Positions 6,465 through 12,097 of a DNA stretch of 12,097 nucleotides are shown piece by piece; positions within the stretch are counted from its first letter, which is position 1; the number at the start of each line of letters is the position of its first letter. Source of the stretch: an archaeon RBG_16_50_20. Lineage in GTDB: Archaea; Thermoproteota; Bathyarchaeia; 40CM-2-53-6. The stretch covers positions 4,974-17,070 of the forward strand of contig MEMY01000022.1 of assembly GCA_001768965.1 (NCBI GenBank). The letters run 5' to 3'. The notes under the pieces were generated by a model. That model was not told where the DNA came from. It did not search any database and saw only the letters and a list, made by a program, of their open reading frames with translations. The position numbers were made by a program, and so were the translations under genes.

Positions 6465-6478
6465 GCTGAAGCTTCAGC
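6465..6478. repeat. Perfect 14-bp palindrome over the trpE start
   Basis: GCTGAAG is followed directly by CTTCAGC, a perfect inverted repeat whose second to fourth bases are the presumed CTG start codon. In RNA it could fold as a 5-bp hairpin (GCUGA/UCAGC) with a four-base loop, hiding the start codon. A ribosome ending on the leader TAG just upstream would open it. A 14-bp palindrome is expected less than once, but not negligibly, in 12 kb by chance. Confidence 0.5.
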
Positions 6479-7815
6479 GATTTCGCTATTCTCCCAGCCC
6501 ACTTCAAACCTTTCTCTCGCTCAGTAAGCACACTGACTATTGTTACATGCTTGAATCCGCGGAAGGACCACGGCGACTCGCGCAATACTCATTCATCGGA
6601 TTCTCACCCTCGAAAATCATCGAAGCGAAAAACGGAAACTATAGGGAAACGAATTCTGATGGCGCTTCGGCAACAATTCACGCGGAGGCCCCGCTCGGAT
6701 TACTGCGCAAGGTGTTGGGCGAGAACTACACAACCTATCGAGGCTTCAGATTCGTCGGTGGAGTCGTCGGCTACATCTCGTACGATTCGGTGCGATACCT
6801 GGAATCCATCCCGAACCACACAAGAGATGACCTGAAGTTTCCCGATTTTGAGTTCGGCGTTTATGATGACGGCATCGTCTTCGACCATCTAACCGGTCAG
6901 GCCTACTACTACTGGTACAACAACAACCGTCTGAAGGAAATTGAGAGGCTCGTTTCCAAGAGAATCGCCTCTGTAAGTCTCGTCTCAGAAAAACCACGTG
7001 CCAACATTGCTCGGCTCGATTTCGAATCTATGGTGAAGAGCGCGAAACGCTACATCAGATCGGGAGATATCTTCCAGGTTGTACTGTCAAAGCGTTTGGA
7101 ATGTTCGTTCAAAGGCGACCTGATGAATTTCTACAAAGCATTGCGTGAAATCAATCCTTCCCCATACATGTACTTCCTCAAGATGAAAGACCGAGCCATC
7201 GTAGGTTCGAGCCCCGAGATGCTCGGGAGAGTTGATGGGAGATACGCTGAGACTTTCCCAATCGCAGGCACCAGACCAGTCGTGGAGGACTTGGCAGAGA
7301 ATTCGCGCTTGGAGTTAGAGCTGCTCAAAGATCCGAAGGAACGAGCTGAGCACGTTATGTTGATTGACTTGGCGCGAAACGACCTGGGCAAAGTGTGCCG
7401 GTTTGGAACCATCAAAGTCCCAGAGTTTATGACGATTCAGCAATTCAGTCACGTGCAACACATGGTCTCGCGAGTTACAGGTGAACTTCGTGCCGGTTCA
7501 GATTCCATCGACGTTCTAGAGGCCGTATTTCCCGCGGGCACCGTGTCAGGAGCTCCCAAGAAAAGGGCTATGGAGATTATCGAAGAACTGGAGCCATCTC
7601 GAAGGGGACCTTACGCGGGTGCAGTCGGATATTTCTCGTACAATGGCAACGCCGACTTCGCAATAACAATCCGAACTCTCTTCGCACAGGCAGATCGAGC
7701 GTACATTCAAGCCGGGGCTGGGATAGTCGCAGACTCCAAACCCAGCCGCGAATGGCTCGAAACCGAACATAAAGCCAGAGCATTACTTCATGCCTTAAGA
7801 TCTGGAGGAAACTAG
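6466..7815 (+). CDS. trpE: Anthranilate synthase component I
   Basis: TrpE turns chorismate and ammonia, supplied by TrpG, into anthranilate, the first step of tryptophan synthesis. From CTG 6466 it has 449 residues, normal for the family. Landmarks are MLES (28-31) and NPSPYM (230-235), the Trp feedback-binding elements; GDIFQVVLS (200-208); IAGTRP (266-271); AEHVMLIDLARND (294-306); FPAGTVSGAPK (355-365); and AGAGIVADS (416-424). Both Trp-binding elements are intact, so feedback inhibition is likely. The first ATG in frame (6547) would begin the protein inside the MLES element. The 27 codons upstream read like a normal TrpE N-terminus (FRYSPSPLQTFLSL, DYCYMLES), yet between the in-frame TAG (6355) and 6547 there is no ATG, GTG or TTG. 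CTG 6466 gives the family's usual N-terminal length. The product is certain; the start is not. Confidence 0.93.
   Translation: MKLQRFRYSPSPLQTFLSLSKHTDYCYMLESAEGPRRLAQYSFIGFSPSKIIEAKNGNYRETNSDGASATIHAEAPLGLLRKVLGENYTTYRGFRFVGGVVGYISYDSVRYLESIPNHTRDDLKFPDFEFGVYDDGIVFDHLTGQAYYYWYNNNRLKEIERLVSKRIASVSLVSEKPRANIARLDFESMVKSAKRYIRSGDIFQVVLSKRLECSFKGDLMNFYKALREINPSPYMYFLKMKDRAIVGSSPEMLGRVDGRYAETFPIAGTRPVVEDLAENSRLELELLKDPKERAEHVMLIDLARNDLGKVCRFGTIKVPEFMTIQQFSHVQHMVSRVTGELRAGSDSIDVLEAVFPAGTVSGAPKKRAMEIIEELEPSRRGPYAGAVGYFSYNGNADFAITIRTLFAQADRAYIQAGAGIVADSKPSREWLETEHKARALLHALRSGGN
7804..7808 (+). promoter_or_regulatory. Strong Shine-Dalgarno site of trpG inside the trpE end
   Basis: GGAGG lies within the last trpE codons, 8 bases before the trpG ATG. 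It fixes the trpG start and supports an SD-led, coupled mode of translation within this operon. Confidence 0.75.
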
Positions 7816-7816
7816 A

Positions 7817-8398
7817 ATGAGAGTACTTATCATAGACAATTTCGACTCCTTCGTCTACAATCTAGCTCAATATGCCGGCCAGTTGGGCGCCGAGCCGCTA
7901 GTATACCGAAATGATGCGATAACAGCAGACAAAGTCGCCAACTTGAAACCGGACCGAATCCTAATCTCACCGGGTCCCGGCAGACCAGATGATCGAAGAT
8001 ACTTTGGGTCATGCTTAGAGATAATCAGGAAATTCGGGCCGAAGACACCAACCCTTGGAGTGTGTCTTGGTCATCAAGGCATCGCGTATGCCTTTGGTGG
8101 TTCAATTGTGCGTGCGCGGCGTTTGATGCACGGAAAAACGAGCAGGATTGAGCACAACGGCGACGCATTGTATGACGGGGTCGAAAATCCCCTGACCGCT
8201 ACACGATACCACTCGCTAGTGTGCGCTAGGAAAGATTTTCCGAAGTGCTTGGAAGAAAACGCGACATCACTTGACGATCGAGAGATCATGGGGTTTCGAC
8301 ACAGGGAATACCCGATTTACGGAGTCCAATTTCACCCTGAATCCATCCTGACTTCTGATGGACTCAAGATCATCAAAAACTTCCTTGAGGAATTGTGA
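7817..8398 (+). CDS. trpG: Anthranilate synthase component II (glutamine amidotransferase)
   Basis: TrpG hydrolyses glutamine and passes ammonia to TrpE. The 193 residues form a class I glutamine amidotransferase domain. The N-terminus is LIIDNFDSFVYNL (4-16), the oxyanion region SPGPGRPDD (51-59), and the catalytic triad Cys83 (GVCLGHQ), His173 and Glu175 (QFHPES). The HGKTS segment (105-109) is the one usual in the TrpG/PabA family. PabA-type proteins look the same, but the place between trpE and trpD makes TrpG the clear call. The ATG follows the trpE stop by one base and has an SD of GGAGG. The length is normal, with no fusion to trpE or trpD. Confidence 0.95.
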   Translation: MRVLIIDNFDSFVYNLAQYAGQLGAEPLVYRNDAITADKVANLKPDRILISPGPGRPDDRRYFGSCLEIIRKFGPKTPTLGVCLGHQGIAYAFGGSIVRARRLMHGKTSRIEHNGDALYDGVENPLTATRYHSLVCARKDFPKCLEENATSLDDREIMGFRHREYPIYGVQFHPESILTSDGLKIIKNFLEEL

Positions 8399-8400
8399 GA

Positions 8401-9462
8401 ATGATTAGAGAAGCGATCCAACTGCTCGTGGACGGCAAGGATCTTTCTTTCGAGCATGCTCAACAGTCTATGCGCGAAATAATGGGCGGCGAAGCAACAC
8501 CAGCGCAGACTGGTGCATTCCTAACAGCGCTCAGAATGAAAAGGGAAACCATTGACGAGATCACCGCCTTCGCGATGGTGATGAGGGAACATGCTGTGCG
8601 AATTAGTCCGCGTGTGGACGGGAGGACTGTTGACACTTGTGGGACGGGAGGAGATTTGCTAAAGACGTTCAACGTGAGCACTACGGCCGCGCTTGTAGCG
8701 TCCGGGGCAGGCGTACCCATAGCTAAGCACGGGAATCGATCAGTTACTAGTAAGTGTGGCAGCGCAGACGTTCTCGAAGCAATTGGTGTGAATCTTAACG
8801 CCTCAGCTCTTGTCGTCCAGAGAGCGATCGAGGAGATTGGCATAGGGTTCATGTTTGCACCGGCGTTCCATCCCGCCATGAAGAACGCTATCACACCCCG
8901 CAGAGAGATAGGAGTCAGAACCGTCTTCAATATCCTTGGTCCGCTTACGAACCCCGCGAACGCTACAGCCCAAGTGCTAGGAGTCTACGACCCGAATCTT
9001 GTCGAGCCGATGGCACGAGTACTCCAGAAGCTCGGGATTGAGGAGGCTATAGTTGTCCATGGAATGGATGGGCTGGATGAGATATCGACAATTGGCAAGA
9101 CGAAGTTGGCTTGGCTAAAGAATGGTCAGGTTAGTACGAAGGAGATTATGCCTCAGGACCTCAAGCTGAATTTGGCCCGCCCGAATGATATTTCCGGGTT
9201 CGACGTTCAACAGAGCGCGCGACTCCTGGCAAACATACTAAATGGCTCTGAGAAACGCGATTCGGCTCGATTTGAGATGGCGCTCGCGAACGCCGCAGCC
9301 GCTTTGGTCGTTGGAGGAAAGACGGACGATCTTGCCTCGGGAGTTGAGCTTGCCCGGGAATCTGTGATGAGTGGGAGAGCGTACGAGCGACTGAGGCAGC
9401 TAATCCGCTTAACCAATGGTGACGAGTCCAAGCTAGAAAGGATAGAATCTCAAAATGCCTGA
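8401..9462 (+). CDS. trpD: Anthranilate phosphoribosyltransferase
   Basis: TrpD joins anthranilate to phosphoribosyl pyrophosphate, giving N-(5'-phosphoribosyl)anthranilate. The 353 residues show the N-terminal helical region (MIREAIQLLVDGKDL), the PRPP loop GTGGD (81-85), the NVSTTAALVASG helix (91-102), KHGNRSVTSKCGSADVLE (109-126), an anthranilate-site segment FAPAFHPAMKNA, and the metal-binding DE in GMDGLDEIS. All conserved elements are present. ATG 8401 is chosen because the family begins M-I-x-E-A-I and because GAGG (8387-8390) lies 10 bases upstream. A GTG two codons earlier (8395), overlapping the trpG stop as GTGA, is the alternative. The 3' end overlaps trpC by 8 bases. Confidence 0.95.
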   Translation: MIREAIQLLVDGKDLSFEHAQQSMREIMGGEATPAQTGAFLTALRMKRETIDEITAFAMVMREHAVRISPRVDGRTVDTCGTGGDLLKTFNVSTTAALVASGAGVPIAKHGNRSVTSKCGSADVLEAIGVNLNASALVVQRAIEEIGIGFMFAPAFHPAMKNAITPRREIGVRTVFNILGPLTNPANATAQVLGVYDPNLVEPMARVLQKLGIEEAIVVHGMDGLDEISTIGKTKLAWLKNGQVSTKEIMPQDLKLNLARPNDISGFDVQQSARLLANILNGSEKRDSARFEMALANAAAALVVGGKTDDLASGVELARESVMSGRAYERLRQLIRLTNGDESKLERIESQNA

Positions 9463-10231
9463 TTTCCTCAGCAAGCTAATCGACGACGCTCAGAAACGAA
9501 TCTATGCTGGATACTACTCTGTCTTGGAAACCGTAGAACATCAACCCATCAGTCTCAAGAGCGCAATCAAATCCGCAAAGAACAATGCGATAATCGCGGA
9601 GATCAAACCTATCTCACCTGTTCGCGGACCTCTTCGTCCCGAAATCGACGCCGAGGACACTGCGATAAAGCTGGAAAGAGGTGGGGCAACGGGCCTATCT
9701 GTCTTGACAGAACCTGATAATTTTGGAGGAAGTATCGAAAGTCTGCGAAAGGTGCGAAGACGAGTGAGCATTCCCCTCCTCATGAAAGACATAGTCGTTG
9801 ACAAGACTCAGATCCAAGCAGCTAAGCGATACGGGGCTGATTGCATTCTTCTAATCGAATCAGTTTTCTCCAAACATCCCGCCATGCCATTAGATGAACT
9901 GCTCCAGTTCGCACACGAGAGCAATCTGGAAGTGCTGCTCGAAACCCACAACAAACATGAACTCGACCGAGCGCTGAAAAGCGAAGCCGACATCATCGGC
10001 GTAAACAATCGAAACCTCGCAACATTAGAGATCGACTTACTCACCACAACGCGACTTTTGGAAAACCTAACAGACCGCGGTGACAAAACGATCATAAGCG
10101 AAAGCGGCATCGAGACATCGGCGGATATCCGGAAATTAAGACATGTTGCGCTCGATGGTTTTCTCATTGGATCATCTCTGATGCTCTCCGATGACTTAGA
10201 AGGTAAGATCCGCGAATTCGTTCTTGCATAA
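9455..10231 (+). CDS. trpC: Indole-3-glycerol phosphate synthase
   Basis: TrpC closes the ring of carboxyphenylamino-deoxyribulose phosphate to indole-3-glycerol phosphate. It is a 258-residue (beta/alpha)8 barrel. Catalytic residues are visible in the expected order: Glu49 and Lys51 in AEIKPISP, Lys111 in LLMKDIVVD, Glu163 in LLETHNKHE, Asn185 region in VNNRNL, and Glu216-Ser217 in ISESGIE. The phosphate-binding end FLIGSSLM is also present. It is monofunctional, with a separate trpF following, unlike the trpC-trpF fusion of enteric bacteria. The ATG overlaps the trpD stop by 8 bases, so the two are translationally coupled. Length and motifs are ordinary. Confidence 0.95.
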   Translation: MPDFLSKLIDDAQKRIYAGYYSVLETVEHQPISLKSAIKSAKNNAIIAEIKPISPVRGPLRPEIDAEDTAIKLERGGATGLSVLTEPDNFGGSIESLRKVRRRVSIPLLMKDIVVDKTQIQAAKRYGADCILLIESVFSKHPAMPLDELLQFAHESNLEVLLETHNKHELDRALKSEADIIGVNNRNLATLEIDLLTTTRLLENLTDRGDKTIISESGIETSADIRKLRHVALDGFLIGSSLMLSDDLEGKIREFVLA

Positions 10232-10233
10232 CG

Positions 10234-10887
10234 GTGAAAGTTGTGCGTGTCAAGATCTGCGGGCTAATGCGGCTGTCTGATGTGAGGGCAGCGGTGGAAA
10301 GTGGCGCAGATGCTTTGGGTTTTGTCGTGGCAAGTCCGAACTCTCGTCGCAACCTCTCAATCACCAAAGCCAGGAAGCTAGTAAAGTCCGTCCCGATTTT
10401 CGCGTCTAAAGTGGCGGTAACATCATCCTACGATGGCAAGACTCTCCGCAAGATTTGCGCCAGGCTCAATCCAGATGCGCTTCAACTCCACAGACCGACT
10501 CATAAAACGACCCTAGAAGTGAGGAAAGAGCGACCTGAAATTGAATTGATACTTGCCACACCAGTGCGGGGCAAGTCATCTGTAGCTGAAGCGAAAAAGG
10601 CTTCACGATATTCTGATGCAATTTTGGCAGATAGCCTCGGTGCAGACAGCATGGGGGGAACAGGACGGACTCATGATTGGAACATCACAGTGATGATTCG
10701 CGAGGAAATCTTTCCCCACCCGTTAATTCTTGCCGGTGGGTTGACCGCCGATAATGTTCGGCTCGCTATAATGAAAGTGAGGCCGTATGCAGTGGATGTT
10801 TCCACCGGAGTAGAGACCAGAATTGGTGTGAAGGACCCTATGAAGATACGAGGTTTCATTCGGAATGCAAAGGAGACTTTAGCTTGA
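10234..10887 (+). CDS. trpF: Phosphoribosylanthranilate isomerase
   Basis: TrpF isomerises phosphoribosylanthranilate, the product of TrpD, to the substrate of TrpC. The 217-residue barrel has the general-base Cys9 (VKICGL), ADALGFVVASPNSRR (25-39), the general-acid Asp133 (ILADSLG), GGTGRTHDW (141-149), LAGGLTADNV (166-175) and VDVSTGVET (187-195). The last would read VDVSSGVE in most homologues, a mild change. The start is GTG, two bases after the trpC stop, with no good SD, so it probably depends on re-initiation. The stop overlaps the trpB start. Protein sequence is slightly more divergent than its neighbours, which is usual for TrpF. Confidence 0.94.
   Translation: MKVVRVKICGLMRLSDVRAAVESGADALGFVVASPNSRRNLSITKARKLVKSVPIFASKVAVTSSYDGKTLRKICARLNPDALQLHRPTHKTTLEVRKERPEIELILATPVRGKSSVAEAKKASRYSDAILADSLGADSMGGTGRTHDWNITVMIREEIFPHPLILAGGLTADNVRLAIMKVRPYAVDVSTGVETRIGVKDPMKIRGFIRNAKETLA
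10871..10876 (+). promoter_or_regulatory. Shine-Dalgarno site that sets the trpB TTG start
   Basis: AGGAGA near the end of trpF lies 7 bases before TTG 10884. It supports the TTG, which overlaps the trpF stop as TTGA, as the true trpB start. No ATG or GTG at a better place is available. Confidence 0.65.
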
Positions 10888-12083
10888 CGCAAGCGTATGT
10901 CCAACCGGTAAATGGAAAATTCGGCAAGTATGGCGGCCGCTTCGTCCCAGAGACCTTGATGAGCGCGCTGATAGATCTGGAGAAGCAATACGCGCGACTG
11001 AACGATGACCCGACCTTTCGGTCTGAACTAGAATATCTCCTCAGTGACTTCGCGGGACGCCCGACTCCGCTGTACTACGCTGCGAATCTTACACGGCGAG
11101 CTGGAGGGGCAAAGATCTACATCAAACGTGAAGACCTAGCCCATGGTGGCGCGCACAAGATCAACAACACTCTCGGTCAGGCGCTTCTGGCGAAGAAAAT
11201 CGGCAAGGAACGAGTGATCGCAGAAACCGGAGCGGGTCAGCACGGCGTGGCAAGCGCCATTGCATGCGCGGCGCTCGGCTTGAAGTGTGAGGTCTACATG
11301 GGGTCTGAGGACGTGGAGAGGCAGAAGCTGAATGTTTTCCGGATGGATCTTCTTGGTGCAAAGGTTCACCCAGTCCATTCTGGTTCGAAAACGTTGAAGG
11401 ACGCAATTAACGAGTCCTTCCGCGATTGGGTTACGAACGTTGAGAACACTTACTATTTGCTGGGTTCAGTTGTGGGACCGCACCCCTATCCCATGATGGT
11501 CAGAAACTTTCAGAGCGTAATCGGGATGGAAATCAAGCAACAGATTCTGAGAAAAGAAGGACGGCTTCCCGATGCGATCGTTGCCTGCGTCGGAGGTGGC
11601 AGCAACTCAATCGGCGCGTTCTATCCATTCATCGCAGACGAGAACGTGGCACTGTACGGAGTTGAGGCGGGGGGGCTCGGACTATCATCAGGCAAGCATG
11701 CTGCACCACTCTGCGCCGGAGACGAAGGCGTCTTTCATGGTATGATGACCTACATACTTCAGGACAAAGATGGGCAGATCAAATCCACACACAGCATCTC
11801 AGCAGGTTTGGATTACCCTGGAGTAGGACCAGAGCATTCCTACCTGAAGACAAGTGGGCGCGCTCACTACGTTGAAGCGACTGATGAACAGGCGCTGGAG
11901 GGCTTCATGACCCTGAGCAGATTGGAGGGCATCATACCCGCATTGGAAGCTGCGCATGCAGTCCACTATGCAATGACTTTGGCCGCGAAGATGAAACGCA
12001 ACCAAATCGTTGTTATCAATCTCTCCGGCCGCGGGGACAAGGACGTGACCGTTGTGGCAGACAGGCTGGGCGTCAAAGTATGA
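10884..12083 (+). CDS. trpB: Tryptophan synthase beta chain (TrpB1 type)
   Basis: TrpB condenses indole with serine to tryptophan using pyridoxal phosphate, in an alpha2-beta2 complex with TrpA. The 399 residues are of the TrpB1 type, which works with TrpA. The N-terminus is KFGKYGGRFVPETLM (12-26), the PLP lysine is Lys92 in GGAHKINN, the catalytic Glu114 in AETGAGQHG, the PLP-phosphate loop GGGSN (237-241), Asp310 in GLDYPGVGPEH, and SGRGDKD (381-387). Nothing is missing. The start is TTG with AGGAGA upstream, overlapping the trpF stop by 4 bases. The stop overlaps the next ATG by 4 bases (ATGA), where trpA begins. Location with the full pathway supports a true tryptophan-synthase role rather than the stand-alone TrpB2 role. 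Confidence 0.96.
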   Translation: MTQAYVQPVNGKFGKYGGRFVPETLMSALIDLEKQYARLNDDPTFRSELEYLLSDFAGRPTPLYYAANLTRRAGGAKIYIKREDLAHGGAHKINNTLGQALLAKKIGKERVIAETGAGQHGVASAIACAALGLKCEVYMGSEDVERQKLNVFRMDLLGAKVHPVHSGSKTLKDAINESFRDWVTNVENTYYLLGSVVGPHPYPMMVRNFQSVIGMEIKQQILRKEGRLPDAIVACVGGGSNSIGAFYPFIADENVALYGVEAGGLGLSSGKHAAPLCAGDEGVFHGMMTYILQDKDGQIKSTHSISAGLDYPGVGPEHSYLKTSGRAHYVEATDEQALEGFMTLSRLEGIIPALEAAHAVHYAMTLAAKMKRNQIVVINLSGRGDKDVTVVADRLGVKV

Positions 12084-12097
12084 GCAGAATCTCAGAA
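12080..12097 (+). CDS. trpA: Tryptophan synthase alpha chain, first six codons (cut by the window end)
   Basis: ATG at 12080 overlaps the trpB stop (ATGA) and reads MSRISE before the window ends. TrpA proteins often begin with M-S-R-I followed by a short acidic helix, and trpA is the usual gene after trpB. It is the only tryptophan gene missing from the set. The call rests on position and six residues, so it is a strong guess rather than proof. Confidence 0.65.

Noticed and set aside
6382..6585. 67-codon ORF on the minus strand across the trp leader
   Set aside because: No recognisable protein features, no promoter or SD, and it lies opposite the probable trpE N-terminus.
6547..7815. trpE starting at the first in-frame ATG
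   Set aside because: It would begin inside the conserved MLES element; 27 upstream codons read as normal TrpE sequence. Kept only as the fallback start.
8460..8930. 156-codon minus-strand ORF inside trpD
   Set aside because: Shadow of a well-conserved enzyme gene, with no domain of its own.

Overview
The window looks like archaeal chromosomal DNA of roughly even base composition. The evidence is: A/T-rich TATA-like boxes at archaeal distances upstream of starts; short leaders with Shine-Dalgarno (SD) sites; frequent TTG and GTG starts; a small winged-helix regulator followed by a three-helix membrane protein of a type common in archaea; a surface protein ending in a Pro-Glu motif plus a membrane anchor; and a complete-looking trp operon with separate trpC and trpF genes. 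A Bathyarchaeia/TACK-like source is a guess from the look of the proteins, not a demonstrated placement.

Layout. Positions 3-671 (+) hold the C-terminal end of a large surface protein cut by the window edge. Positions 684-3968 (-) hold a three-gene ABC-2 exporter operon, transcribed ATPase, permease, permease. A divergent promoter region (3969-4096) separates it from a winged-helix regulator (4097-4435, +) and a small membrane protein (4474-4824, +). A PduO-type cobalamin adenosyltransferase (4829-5377, -) meets that pair tail to tail. A cysteine-rich TIM-barrel protein of the glycoside-hydrolase-like kind (5453-6325, +) is read divergently from the adenosyltransferase.

From 6326 to the end is the tryptophan operon, in the order trpE-trpG-trpD-trpC-trpF-trpB-(trpA, first codons only). 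It encodes the whole chorismate-to-tryptophan route. The genes touch or overlap at every junction, so they are almost certainly one transcript.

The trp control region is the most interesting part. Two TGTACA-like hexamers 10 bp apart sit just upstream of a TATA box. They match the TRP-box consensus bound by TrpY in Methanothermobacter. Downstream there is a short ORF with its own SD and ATG. It encodes 18 residues including one Trp and stops one base before a CTG codon. The recognisable TrpE N-terminus begins in frame at that CTG, and no ATG, GTG or TTG exists in frame upstream of position 6547. The CTG lies inside a perfect 14-bp palindrome. This suggests, but does not prove, a leader-peptide-coupled, non-AUG start for trpE under a TrpY-like repressor. 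A frameshift or assembly error is the main alternative.

No tRNA, rRNA, CRISPR array, insertion sequence or origin was seen. No intergenic stretch reaches 300 bases.
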